A DNA stretch of 28,497 nt from JAQGMJ01 sp036271855. GTDB taxonomy: Bacteria > Pseudomonadota > Gammaproteobacteria > Burkholderiales > JAEUOS01. Below the pieces are notes generated by a model, which was given only the letters and a program-made list of their open reading frames with translations, was not told the DNA's origin and searched no databases. The stretch lies in contig DATAZV010000076.1 in the NCBI GenBank assembly GCA_036271855.1, positions 1-28,497 of the forward strand. Direction: 5' to 3'. This document shows positions 1-7,666 of the stretch, in pieces (within the stretch, counting starts at the first letter, position 1; each line of letters opens with the position of its first letter). The position numbers and the translations under genes were made by a program.

Positions 1-50
1 TTGCATGCGGGGTGATTCAGCGGCTTTGAGTGCGCGTTCTACACCAGAAC

Positions 51-72
51 AGCCGCCCCGGGCGGCTTTTTT
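51..72 (+). terminator. Rho-independent terminator of an upstream gene
   Basis: AGCCGCC pairs with GGCGGCT (51-57 with 61-67) around a 3-nt loop and runs directly into six T residues. It would end transcription of a + strand gene lying left of the window. Bases 1-50 may be the end or trailer of that gene, but all frames are too short to identify it. Confidence 0.75.
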
Positions 73-85
73 GCACCGGGAAGCC

Positions 86-116
86 TTGCGTATGGCGCGG
101 CAATATGGAGTAAAAT
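86..116 (+). promoter_or_regulatory. Weak candidate promoter for DUF3460-scpA
   Basis: TTGCGT (86-91) and TAAAAT (111-116) resemble sigma-70 -35 and -10 boxes, but the 19-nt spacer is longer than ideal. The position, after the terminator at 51-72 and 40 nt before the DUF3460 start, fits a promoter for the two-gene unit. This is inference from sequence only. Confidence 0.35.
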
Positions 117-155
117 ACGCTATAGATTGTAGTGCTCACCCGGGGTACCCACGAT

Positions 156-338
156 ATGTACGAATCTGAACACACCCGTTTCATGCGCGAACTGTTCCAG
201 AAAAAGCCTGCCCTGGCCGACGAGCAGAAGAAGGGCCGTGCCATCTGGTGGGACCGAGAACTTGATCCGGACCAGGAAAAGCGCGACGCGCAATCCCGCG
301 TCAACCAGACCCCCTACGTCTACCAGACCAAGGTTTAA
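156..338 (+). CDS. DUF3460 family small protein
   Basis: A 60-residue, highly charged protein beginning MYESEHTRFMREL and ending YVYQTKV, matching what I know of the DUF3460 family, a short betaproteobacterial protein of unknown function often encoded beside scpA. I chose the ATG at 156 rather than an upstream in-frame GTG at 132 because the family normally begins MYESE. There is no signal peptide or membrane segment; it should be cytoplasmic and soluble, with many Lys, Arg and Glu residues. The stop codon is followed after 3 nt by the GTG start of scpA, so the two are almost certainly translated from one message. The tight linkage suggests a link with chromosome segregation or cell-cycle genes, but no function can be assigned. 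Confidence 0.85.
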   Translation: MYESEHTRFMRELFQKKPALADEQKKGRAIWWDRELDPDQEKRDAQSRVNQTPYVYQTKV

Positions 339-341
339 GGC

Positions 342-1187
342 GTGAGCGAGACCATCGCCGTTCCCGACGCCCAGCAGGAGCAGGCCGCGCTCGGCGTCGA
401 GCCGTCCGAGCCGCTGGCGCGCCTGTATGGCCAGCCGGTGCTGGCGATGCCGCAGGACCTGTACATCCCGCCGGATGCGCTGGAAGTCTTTCTCGAAGAA
501 ACCTTCGAAGGCCCGCTGGACCTGCTGCTGTACCTGATCCGCAAACAGAATTTCAACATCCTCGACATCCCGATGGCCGAGGTGACCCAGCAGTACCTGG
601 CCTACGTCGAGGAAATCCGCGACCACAACCTGGAACTGGCGGCCGAATACCTGCTGATGGCCGCGATGCTGATCGAGATCAAGTCGCGCATGCTGTTGCC
701 GGTGCGCAAGAGCGACGACACCGGCGAGGTGGAAGACCCGCGCGCCGAGCTGGTGCGCCGCCTGCTGGAATACGAGCGTATCAAGGATGGCGCGCGCAAG
801 CTCGAAGGCATGCCGGTGGTCGGCCGCGATTTCTGGCCGGTGCAGACCACCATGGACGTCAGTATCGAAGTGGTGCTGCCGGACGTCAATTCCATCGACC
901 TGCGCCTGGCCTGGCTGGACGTGGTCAAGCGCGCCAAGCTGACCCAGCACCACCGCATCGGCCGCGCCGAACTGTCGGTGCGCGAACACATGAGCCTGGT
1001 GCTGCGCAAGCTGCAGGGCGAGCGTTTTGTCGAGTTCACCGACCTGTTCGAGGGCTTGCCGAGCATGCAGGTGGCGGTGGTGCATTTCCTGGCGTTGCTG
1101 GAACTGGCGCGCGAGGGACTGGTGGACATCACCCAGGCAGAAGCCTACGCGCCGATTTACGTGCGCCTGGCCTACACGCCGGCGTAG
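342..1187 (+). CDS. scpA: Segregation and condensation protein A (ScpA)
   Basis: ScpA is the kleisin of the SMC-ScpA-ScpB condensin complex: it bridges the SMC heads and recruits ScpB to compact and separate sister chromosomes in the cytoplasm. The 281-residue product has the family's N-terminal block (FEGPLDLLLYLIRKQNFNI at about 56-74), followed by the conserved LAAEYLLMAAMLIEIKSRMLLP helix that contacts the SMC neck. A C-terminal winged-helix part ends in RFVEFTDLFEG and a leucine-rich helix. A 50-residue N-terminal extension precedes the kleisin core, which is common in betaproteobacteria. The start is GTG, 3 nt after the DUF3460 stop, with only a weak AAGG upstream. scpB is not in the window. 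A bidirectional terminator follows. Confidence 0.95.
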   Translation: MSETIAVPDAQQEQAALGVEPSEPLARLYGQPVLAMPQDLYIPPDALEVFLEETFEGPLDLLLYLIRKQNFNILDIPMAEVTQQYLAYVEEIRDHNLELAAEYLLMAAMLIEIKSRMLLPVRKSDDTGEVEDPRAELVRRLLEYERIKDGARKLEGMPVVGRDFWPVQTTMDVSIEVVLPDVNSIDLRLAWLDVVKRAKLTQHHRIGRAELSVREHMSLVLRKLQGERFVEFTDLFEGLPSMQVAVVHFLALLELAREGLVDITQAEAYAPIYVRLAYTPA

Positions 1188-1211
1188 TAGGCTTCGGCCG
1201 AAACCGGCAGC

Positions 1212-1245
1212 AAATAAAAACCGCGCCGAGGCGCGGTTTTTATTT
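1212..1245. terminator. Bidirectional terminator between scpA and allG
   Basis: A perfect 15-bp inverted repeat (1212-1226 paired with 1231-1245) with a CGAG tetraloop. The GC core CCGCGC is flanked by an A-rich 5' arm and T-rich 3' arm, so it can end transcription in both directions. It sits between the convergent scpA and allG genes. Confidence 0.9.
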
Positions 1246-1257
1246 GGGCTCAAGGCT

Positions 1258-2715
1258 TCAGGCCACGCCGTATTTCTGTGCCAGCGCCTCCAGCGCATTC
1301 ACGTAGCAGCCCATCGGCACGCGCACGATGCCGGCGCCGATCTGGCCGACACCCGCTTCCTTGTGCGCAATGCCGGTGGTAACCACCGGGCGGATACCGG
1401 TATCGACCACCTTGCGCACGTCGATGCCGGTGGGCGCGCCGTCGAATTCCAGGTTCGGTAGCGAGAGTGCCGGGTTCTTGGTGGTGGTGATGTTGTACAT
1501 CAGGCGCGAGTAGTTGGTCGCATCGGCCACGGTGCCGCCCACCAGCAGGGTCAGGGCAGGGGAGGCGGCAAGCGAAAAGCCGCCGTAGCCGGCGGTCTCG
1601 CAGATCGCCGAGTCGCCCAGGTCAGGATTGGCGTCTTCCTGCTTGAAACCCGGAAAGAACAGGCCGACCGGGTTGTCCGACGGCGCCTGGAACCACGCTT
1701 TGCCCAGGCTGGACACGCGCAGGCCGGTGGTGGTGCCGTTGCGCGCGGTAGCGGTGACCACGCTGGAGTATTCGATGCCATGGGCTGCATCCATGATCGC
1801 CTTGGAGGCGACCATGGAGAAATTGAGAAAGAACTGCGAGGTGCGGCCGATAAAGTCCAGGGTCTCCTTGATGTGCGCCTGCGGCACGTCGGTGGCGACC
1901 AGGGCCGGGGCCATTTGCATGAAATAGAGCGCGGTGGCGGCGGCGTTGCGCGAATGCACTTCGTCGCCCATCAAAAGCGCCTGCGCCTGGATGCTTTTCA
2001 GGTCGACGCCGCCTTCCTTGCCGTCGGCCGCGTAGCGCGTGGCGGCCTTCAGTGCCGGCGCCAGCACGTTGGCGAACCATTTCAGGCGTGCGATCACATC
2101 GGGGCTATTGGCGCCGAAGCGCAGGCATTTGCCGATGCCTTCGTTGAAGTTGGTATAGGCGACGTTGCCGTGGGTGGTGTTGTGGACCACATACACCGGC
2201 ATCGAGGCGGAGGTGATGCCGGTCATCGGGCACACGGCCTTGAAGTCGTGGCACTGGGCGAACTTGACTTCGCCTTTTTGCAGCATCGCCTCGGCCTTCT
2301 CATGCGTGTCGGCCCAGCTTTCGTAGAGGACGGCGCCGATCATCGCGCCGTGCATCGGCCCGCACATATCTTCCCAGGCCACCGGCGCGCCGGCATGCAG
2401 CAGGATGCGCTCTCCCTTCATCTCGGGCCAGACGCCGTCGGCGCGCAGGGCGACATCGACCAGCATCGGCCGGCTGGAAATGATCTTTTCGCAGGCCAGC
2501 TTGTTGGCGGCGTCGATCTTGCTGCCCAGGCTTTGCGGGTCGGAGGCATCGCCCATCAGTTGCGCCAGCTTCCAGGCCAGCGCCGGGTCGGCATTGCCGG
2601 GCGGCTGCCAGTCGAGCTGCAGGGCGGCGCCGCCGTTGCCGATGACGCTGTCGTTGAAGGATTCGAGGCCCAGGTTGAGCACCTGGGGCGCGTTGCTGAT
2701 CAGGGTGGAAGACAT
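1258..2715 (-). CDS. allG: Oxamate carbamoyltransferase subunit AllG-like (DUF1116, YlbE family)
   Basis: A 485-residue DUF1116 protein homologous to E. coli YlbE, now AllG, one of three proteins needed for oxamate carbamoyltransferase activity (carbamoyl transfer between oxalurate and phosphate at the end of anaerobic allantoin use). Recognisable blocks are LLHAGAPVAWEDMCGPM (about residues 105-121), CPMTGITSASMPVYVV and a Gly/Ala-rich C-terminal half; it is probably cytoplasmic. From memory, E. coli YlbE is about 420 residues and starts near residue 65 of this protein. The extra N-terminal segment (VLNLGLESF ... LDWQPPG) resembles the tail of E. coli FdrA. It is the last gene of the fdrA-arcC-allH-allG operon, 13 nt after allH, and ends just before the shared terminator. 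The actual carbamoyl substrate in this organism is not known. Confidence 0.85.
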   Translation of the reverse strand: MSSTLISNAPQVLNLGLESFNDSVIGNGGAALQLDWQPPGNADPALAWKLAQLMGDASDPQSLGSKIDAANKLACEKIISSRPMLVDVALRADGVWPEMKGERILLHAGAPVAWEDMCGPMHGAMIGAVLYESWADTHEKAEAMLQKGEVKFAQCHDFKAVCPMTGITSASMPVYVVHNTTHGNVAYTNFNEGIGKCLRFGANSPDVIARLKWFANVLAPALKAATRYAADGKEGGVDLKSIQAQALLMGDEVHSRNAAATALYFMQMAPALVATDVPQAHIKETLDFIGRTSQFFLNFSMVASKAIMDAAHGIEYSSVVTATARNGTTTGLRVSSLGKAWFQAPSDNPVGLFFPGFKQEDANPDLGDSAICETAGYGGFSLAASPALTLLVGGTVADATNYSRLMYNITTTKNPALSLPNLEFDGAPTGIDVRKVVDTGIRPVVTTGIAHKEAGVGQIGAGIVRVPMGCYVNALEALAQKYGVA

Positions 2716-2728
2716 GGCGAAGCTCTTT

Positions 2729-3532
2729 TCAGTTCGGGGCGTGGTGCAGAGTCCCGGTGGCGGCGGCGATCATCCCGGAGAGCATATCCCAGCCGGAAGA
2801 ATGGCCGATGGCGGTGAGGCGGCGGGCTGGTTCCAGCATTGCGGCCGTATCTCGTGCCGCGATGATTTCATGCAGGGGGGCGAAGCTCTCGCCGGTGGCG
2901 AGATCGGCGAACAGCGCGGCGCTGATGGCGTGGGTGCGGGTGTGGGTGGCCTCGGTTAACGTGTGGATCGTTTCACGCCAGCCAGCGCTATCGAATCCCA
3001 TGTGCTGCAATGTGAAGAGGGCGGCGCCGACGAAATCGTCTCCCGAAGGTGTGAGCCCGCCGCCGACGCCCAGCAAACGCAGCCCGGCCTGGGCAAAGGC
3101 TTGTGCATCATCGGCGCCCGCGGCGGCAGCCAGCGCATGCGCGGCATCGACGCGATGGTCGAGCGGGAAGGGTGGCAGCGCGCCCAGGAGCAGCCGGCCA
3201 AAGCCGCGCGGTTCGCCGAGCTCGCGGCAGCGGCGCGCGAGTTCGCCGAAGCGTTGCGCGGTGGCGGCGCGGTCCAGATACGAGCGCTGGAAGGGAGGCG
3301 TCGGGACGGGATGCGGAGCATCCCAATCGAGCCGCATCTGCTGCGCCGGGCCATCGACAAATACCGCGCGCGGGTGGGCTTCGCCGCGCATTCCGACCCA
3401 GACGATATCTTCTCCCGCGTAGCGATAGGGGGTTTCGGTAAAACCGGGAATCAGGCGCAGCGTGCCGCCGCTGCGGGCCAGGGCGAGCGCGGCGCGGCTG
3501 CCGAGAGCGACAATCTGCGGCATCTCAGGCAT
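2729..3532 (-). CDS. allH: Oxamate carbamoyltransferase subunit AllH-like (DUF2877, YlbF family)
   Basis: A 267-residue protein of the DUF2877 family, homologous to E. coli YlbF/AllH, the third component of oxamate carbamoyltransferase. The hallmark motif GGGLTPSGDDF lies at residues 157-167; a second conserved stretch, GHSSGWDMLSGM, lies near the C terminus. No signal peptide or membrane helix is visible. The start at 3532 overlaps the end of the carbamate kinase gene by 8 nt, indicating translational coupling; an alternative in-frame ATG lies three codons inside, at 3523. Its position between kinase and AllG supports a role in the same carbamoyl-transfer complex. The individual contribution of this subunit is not something the sequence shows. 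Confidence 0.85.
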   Translation of the reverse strand: MPEMPQIVALGSRAALALARSGGTLRLIPGFTETPYRYAGEDIVWVGMRGEAHPRAVFVDGPAQQMRLDWDAPHPVPTPPFQRSYLDRAATAQRFGELARRCRELGEPRGFGRLLLGALPPFPLDHRVDAAHALAAAAGADDAQAFAQAGLRLLGVGGGLTPSGDDFVGAALFTLQHMGFDSAGWRETIHTLTEATHTRTHAISAALFADLATGESFAPLHEIIAARDTAAMLEPARRLTAIGHSSGWDMLSGMIAAATGTLHHAPN

Positions 3533-4490
3533 CGCGTACGATCCTGGTTCCCGCGGTTCCGGTCAGCGCATCGAAAGCGCGCTCCAGAGAGGTGATCACC
3601 ACGGTGCCGTCGTATTCGGCGAGAAAATTCAGCGCGGCATCGATTTTCGGGCCCATGCTGCCGGGCGGGAATTGACCATCCTTGTGGTGTTGCCGCGCTT
3701 CACTGACGGTCAGCCTGGCTACCGCGCGCTGGGTCGGCTTGCCGAAATCCAGCGCCACGTGTTCCACGCCGGTGAGCATGATGAAGGCGGTGGCGCCCAG
3801 GCGCGCGGCCAGCATGGCGGAAGTGAGGTCCTTGTCGATCACCGCCGGCACGCCCTTGTAATCGCCCTCCGGGTTGCGGATCACCGGGATGCCGCCGCCG
3901 CCGGCGGCGATCGGGATCAGCCCGGCTGCGAGCAGGGCTTCGATCGCCGGCAGGTCGAGGATTTCCATCGGCAGGGGCGAGGGCACGACCCGGCGCCAGC
4001 CACGGCCGGAGTCTTCGATGAAGTCCCAGCCGGTTTCCTGGCCCAGGCGCTTGGCGTCGGCTGCGGAAAAAAACTTGCCGACCGGTTTGGTGGGATTGGC
4101 GAAGGCCGGGTCTTTGGGATCGACCTCCACTTCGGTCAACACCGCCGCCACGCTGGCGTGGCAGCCGCGCTTGCGCATCACATTCTGGAAACTTTGCTCC
4201 AGCATATAGCCCATGCCGCCCTGCGAATGCGCGACGCAGACGTCCATCGGCATCGGCGGCAATTCGACTGCGGTCTTGGCCATGCGGAACAAAATGTTGC
4301 CCACCACCGGGCCGTTGCCGTGGGTGATGACGAGCTGGTAGCCGGCGTTGATCATGCGCACGAAATGCTCGCACAAGCCTTCCATCACTTCGAGCTGTTC
4401 CTCGGCGGTGCCGCGGATGGTCGGTGGGTAGGCAGCATTGCCGCCCAGCGCGATGACCACGCGCTTGCCGTTATTGGCGGTTGGGCTCAT
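3525..4490 (-). CDS. arcC: Carbamate kinase
   Basis: Carbamate kinase uses carbamoyl phosphate and ADP to make ATP, CO2 and ammonia, the energy-yielding last step of arginine deiminase and oxalurate degradation. The 321-residue protein has the amino-acid-kinase fold signatures: VVIALGGNA at the N terminus, VITHGNGPVVGN, IPIAAGGGGIPV and VIDKDLTSAMLAARLGA, then the MGPKIDAAL block. In this operon it would correspond functionally to E. coli YbcF/AllK, taking carbamoyl phosphate from the AllFGH proteins. The ATG (4488-4490) directly follows the TAG stop of fdrA with no spacer, and its 3' end overlaps allH by 8 nt. There are no arginine deiminase genes nearby, which favours the oxamate/ureido-acid role. 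Confidence 0.95.
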   Translation of the reverse strand: MSPTANNGKRVVIALGGNAAYPPTIRGTAEEQLEVMEGLCEHFVRMINAGYQLVITHGNGPVVGNILFRMAKTAVELPPMPMDVCVAHSQGGMGYMLEQSFQNVMRKRGCHASVAAVLTEVEVDPKDPAFANPTKPVGKFFSAADAKRLGQETGWDFIEDSGRGWRRVVPSPLPMEILDLPAIEALLAAGLIPIAAGGGGIPVIRNPEGDYKGVPAVIDKDLTSAMLAARLGATAFIMLTGVEHVALDFGKPTQRAVARLTVSEARQHHKDGQFPPGSMGPKIDAALNFLAEYDGTVVITSLERAFDALTGTAGTRIVRDA

Positions 4491-6011
4491 CTAGGCAACC
4501 AGTGCGGCGGCCATGCGCGCGGCCTCGGTACTGGAGCGGCCCAGTATGCAGCCGGCTTCGAGCAGTTTGGCTTCCTGCGCCGAGCGCACCTGCGGATCTT
4601 CTTCCGTGCCGCAGACAAAGGCGACGAACAGCAGGCGCCGCCCTTGCGCCTGCGCATCGGTCTGCGCCTTGCGGATTGCCGGCACCAGGGCGCCTGCCGG
4701 GTCCATGTGGCTGGCATAGCCCAGCACGATGTCGAGCAGAATCACCGCGGTTTCGGGATCGGCCGCTTCCTGCGCGATACGCGCGACGCGGGTGGAGGGG
4801 TCGATCATCGGGTGTGGGCGGCCGACGGTGAAGTCGTCGTCGCCGAGGTCGAGGACGGTGTGTTCCTGTGAGCGCTGCAAATCGGCGACGGCGCGCGCTT
4901 TGTCCAGCGGCACGTTGGACCAGGAGGCGACGCCGGCGTCGCGCAGCGCCACCTGCGCCTCGGTGCAAAAGGTGCCGCCGGAGAACAGGCCGCGGATGTA
5001 CTTTTGCGTCTTGCCCAGCCCCTTCTCGTGCTGGTGCGACGCGAACTGCGCGGCCACGGCTTCTCGCTTTTGTGCCAGGGCCACGCAGGCGTCGGCGCAG
5101 TCGAACAGGTTGCCGGTCTGGTACACATTGGCTGGAGCATTGATGCGCTCGCCGCCGAGAAAACATACGACCACCGGCTTGCCGGCGCGCCCGGCGCGCT
5201 CGATCACCGCATTCATCACCGCCGGGGCGGGCGGCTTGGAGACGATGCCGATGACCTCGGTGCCGGGGTCGGCGGCCAGTAGGTCCAGCGCCATCAGCAT
5301 GGTGATGCCGCCGACTTCGGCCTTGACATCGCGCCCGCCGGTGCCGATGGCCTGGCTGATGCCTTCACCCAGCAGGTGCGTCTGCACCGTGATTTCCTGC
5401 AGCCCGGTGCCGGAGGCGGCTACAAAACCGATGCGCCCGCGATTGACCACATTGGCAAAGCCCAGCGGCACGCCGCCGATGATGGCGGTGCCGCAGTCCG
5501 GCCCCATCACCAGCAGACCCTTGGCGTGCGCCAGTTGTTTGACGGCGATCTCCTGCGCCAGCGGCACGTTGTCGCTGAACAGGAAAACGTTGAGCCCGGC
5601 CTTGACCGCCTTCAGCGCCTCGGCGCCCGCATAGCCGCCGGGCGCGGAGATTTGCGCGATGTTGGCCTCGCCCAGGCGCGGCAAGGCCATGCTGAAGGTC
5701 TTGGGGGCGATCTCCTTGACGCTGCCGGATTTGACGGCGGCCGCATTGAGCGAATCGTCGACCTTGGCAAATGCAGCAGTGCCAGCGGCTTCGCTGGCCG
5801 CCTCCACCACGATGATCAGGTCGCTCGGGTTTGCCTTGGCCGCTTCGCCATTGAGCAGGCCGGCCTCTTCAAGAATTTCCTTGTTCGCCGGTGTCGCCAT
5901 CACCAGGGTGGCGCGCGTGACCTCGGGGTCGGCCAGCAATTTTTCGGCGATGCGCATCAGCGCGACCGAGTCTTTGTACAGATTGGGTTTGAGTCGGGTG
6001 GAGATCGTCAC
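4491..6011 (-). CDS. fdrA: FdrA (AllF) family protein, acyl-CoA synthetase-like subunit of oxamate carbamoyltransferase
   Basis: A 506-residue homologue of E. coli FdrA/AllF, whose fold resembles the alpha and beta chains of succinyl-CoA synthetase. Conserved blocks include KDSVALMRIAEKL and TPANKEILE at the N terminus, the FSDNVPLAQEI and KGLLVMGPDCGTAIIGGVPL region, the nucleotide-binding-like GFVAASGTGLQE, IGTGGRD, then the C-terminal FSGGTFCTEAQ and DFTVGRPHPMIDP. It reads from a GTG start with AAGG about 8 nt upstream. E. coli FdrA is 555 residues as I remember it; the missing ~50-residue tail seems to be fused to AllG here. It is the first gene of the operon, so it probably determines expression through the promoter/operator at 6064-6091. 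Its own catalytic role within the transferase is unresolved. Confidence 0.88.
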   Translation of the reverse strand: MTISTRLKPNLYKDSVALMRIAEKLLADPEVTRATLVMATPANKEILEEAGLLNGEAAKANPSDLIIVVEAASEAAGTAAFAKVDDSLNAAAVKSGSVKEIAPKTFSMALPRLGEANIAQISAPGGYAGAEALKAVKAGLNVFLFSDNVPLAQEIAVKQLAHAKGLLVMGPDCGTAIIGGVPLGFANVVNRGRIGFVAASGTGLQEITVQTHLLGEGISQAIGTGGRDVKAEVGGITMLMALDLLAADPGTEVIGIVSKPPAPAVMNAVIERAGRAGKPVVVCFLGGERINAPANVYQTGNLFDCADACVALAQKREAVAAQFASHQHEKGLGKTQKYIRGLFSGGTFCTEAQVALRDAGVASWSNVPLDKARAVADLQRSQEHTVLDLGDDDFTVGRPHPMIDPSTRVARIAQEAADPETAVILLDIVLGYASHMDPAGALVPAIRKAQTDAQAQGRRLLFVAFVCGTEEDPQVRSAQEAKLLEAGCILGRSSTEAARMAAALVA

Positions 6012-6063
6012 GATGAACCTTCAGGGACGCGCAGGAAAATCTGCACACAATCCGGATAAATTT

Positions 6064-6091
6064 TGTATACAGAAATTCGATAGTAAACCAA
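6064..6091 (-). promoter_or_regulatory. Candidate promoter with TGTATACA operator for the fdrA operon
   Basis: Reading the minus strand, TTGGTT (complement of 6086-6091) and TATACA (complement of 6064-6069) are spaced by 16 nt, about 53 nt before the fdrA start. The -10 box lies inside the 8-bp palindrome TGTATACA (6064-6071). GTATAC-centred palindromes are typical of GntR/FCD repressor sites. No regulator gene is adjacent, so the assignment is inference. Confidence 0.4.
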
Positions 6092-6186
6092 AAGCGCGAG
6101 GAACAACTTTGCGCAACATCAAGCGCCGGTCCCAAGCCCGCAGCAGGAAGTATGCCTTCCGGGCGGCCGCGCCGGGTCGCGGCGAC

Positions 6187-6729
6187 CTAGACGCAGGTAG
6201 TGCGCTCGTTGGTGCAATATTCGCGGGCCCAGCCGCTGAACTTTGCGCCTTGCACCTGGATGAACGGGCCCTTGCAGGCCATCACCTTGAAGCTCGGTGT
6301 CTTGTCTGGGTTGGTGCCGCCGAACAGGCGCTTGGCGCCGGCCTGCGGCGCGCCGAGAACGTCGCTTGGCCGGATCTGGATGTCGCCGACCTTGCTGCGG
6401 TGTACCCAGCCGCGCCCCTTGAAGCTGGCGCGCTCGCCGTCCTTGGCATTGTCATCGATGGTGGTCGCACCATCGATCAGGAACCACTCGCCCTGGTTGC
6501 CGGCGACGTGCACCGTGGTCCACTCACCGTCTGGCTTGAGCACGCCGACGACGTTGTCTGGCTTAACCTCGGGAGCGGCGCGCACGTTCAGTCCCTTGGG
6601 GTCGGGATCGGTGATGTTCAGGCGCACGTCGCACTTGACCATGTCGGCCGGCACTGCCGTGGCGGGTGGCGCCGCACCGGTCAGGCCGGCGGCACTCATC
6701 AGCATCGCACCGGCGAGTTTTTTCAGCAT
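6187..6729 (-). CDS. Secreted SH3-domain protein
   Basis: A 180-residue protein with a Sec signal peptide (MLKKL followed by an Ala/Gly/Leu-rich stretch to about residue 25). A bacterial SH3 (SH3b) domain follows at roughly 38-115: LNVRAAPEV, then GEWTTVHV, GEWFLIDG and GRGWVHRSKVG, the usual LNVRSGP...GWVH pattern. The C-terminal part contains Cys in VMACKGPF and a closing YCTNERTTC, so disulfides in the periplasm are plausible. I chose the ATG at 6729 because a GGAGAAG ribosome-binding site lies just upstream and the signal peptide then begins correctly. It starts 29 nt after the fabI stop and is probably cotranscribed. SH3b domains usually bind peptidoglycan or peptides; the ligand here is unknown. 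Confidence 0.75.
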   Translation of the reverse strand: MLKKLAGAMLMSAAGLTGAAPPATAVPADMVKCDVRLNITDPDPKGLNVRAAPEVKPDNVVGVLKPDGEWTTVHVAGNQGEWFLIDGATTIDDNAKDGERASFKGRGWVHRSKVGDIQIRPSDVLGAPQAGAKRLFGGTNPDKTPSFKVMACKGPFIQVQGAKFSGWAREYCTNERTTCV

Positions 6730-6758
6730 GATCTTCTCCGCCCGGAGCAGTCGAGACA

Positions 6759-7547
6759 TCAGGCCGTCGGCATACCGCCGACGATGCGCGAAAAGCCGTT
6801 GTCCACGTAGGTGATCTCGCCGGTCACGCCGGCGGCCAGGTCGGAGAGCAAAAAGGCGGCGACGTTGCCGACATCGTCCACCGTGACATTGCGGCGCATC
6901 GGCGCGTTTTCCTCGACGAACTTGAGGATTTTCGAAAAGCCGCCTATGCCCATCGCCGCCAGGGTCTTGATCGGTCCCGCCGAAATGCCGTTGACGCGGT
7001 GACCGCGCGGGCCCAGGCTGCTCGCCATGTAACGCACCGAGGCTTCCAGGCTGGCCTTGGCCAGGCCCATGGTGTTGTAGTTCGGCACCACGCGCTCGGC
7101 ACCCAGGTAGGTAAGGGTGAGCAGGGCGCCGTGGCGGCCTTCCATCATCGGCATTGCCGCCTTGGCCAGCGCCGGGAAGCTGTAGCTGGAAATGTCATGG
7201 GCGATCCTGAAGGATTCGCGCGAGACGCCCTCCATGAAGTCGCCTTCGATGGCGTCGCGCGGGGCGAAGCCGATGGCGTGTACCAGTCCATCCAAGCCAT
7301 CCCAGGATTTTTTCAGGCCTTCGAATACTCCGGCGATGTCGGTGTCGCTGCCGACGTCGCAGGAGAAATACAGGGACGAGCCGAACTCGGCGGCGTAGCC
7401 CTTGATGCGCTCTTCGAAGCGCTCGCCCTGGTAGGTGAAGGCGAGTTCCGCACCCTCACGGTGGCAGGCCTTGGCAATGCCGTAGGCGATCGAGCGATTG
7501 CTCAACACGCCGGTCACCAGTATTTTCTTGCCTGCAAGGAAACCCAT
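6759..7547 (-). CDS. fabI: Enoyl-[acyl-carrier-protein] reductase (NADH) FabI
   Basis: FabI catalyses the last reduction in each round of type II fatty acid synthesis, turning trans-2-enoyl-ACP into acyl-ACP in the cytoplasm. The 262-residue product has the short-chain dehydrogenase layout of FabI: KKILVTGVLSNRSIAYG at the N terminus for NADH binding, Tyr147, then the catalytic pair Tyr157 and Lys164 with the FabI spacing Y-x6-K, and ISAGPIKTLAA in the substrate loop. Length and motifs are standard. The start codon has a GGAG site 9 nt upstream and a TATAAT box about 35 nt upstream. It is divergent from the ABC transporter genes and followed by the SH3 protein gene. Confidence 0.96.
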   Translation of the reverse strand: MGFLAGKKILVTGVLSNRSIAYGIAKACHREGAELAFTYQGERFEERIKGYAAEFGSSLYFSCDVGSDTDIAGVFEGLKKSWDGLDGLVHAIGFAPRDAIEGDFMEGVSRESFRIAHDISSYSFPALAKAAMPMMEGRHGALLTLTYLGAERVVPNYNTMGLAKASLEASVRYMASSLGPRGHRVNGISAGPIKTLAAMGIGGFSKILKFVEENAPMRRNVTVDDVGNVAAFLLSDLAAGVTGEITYVDNGFSRIVGGMPTA

Positions 7548-7581
7548 TATTGCTCTCCGCTAATATTTTTGACTGGCGCGG

Positions 7582-7587
7582 ATTATA
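7582..7587 (-). promoter_or_regulatory. fabI: -10 box of the fabI promoter
   Basis: The minus strand carries a perfect TATAAT here, 35 nt before the fabI ATG. The best -35 match upstream is poor (TTCAAG with a 19-nt spacer), so activation or a weak promoter is possible. Confidence 0.5.
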
Positions 7588-7666
7588 TCGGGAGCCGCGC
7601 CATGCCCTTGAACCGGGGCTGGCGCAGCATGACACCAAAGCGGAGCTTTTGGTTACACTGGCAGCC

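Noticed and set aside
1..50. Possible end of an upstream gene
   Set aside because: Two frames stop within 30 bases and the third stays open through the terminator; there is too little sequence to decide whether any coding region is present.
6139..6160. Small hairpin (GGAAG / CTTCC) after the SH3 protein gene
   Set aside because: Only a 5-bp stem and no T-run on the minus strand, so it cannot be called a terminator.
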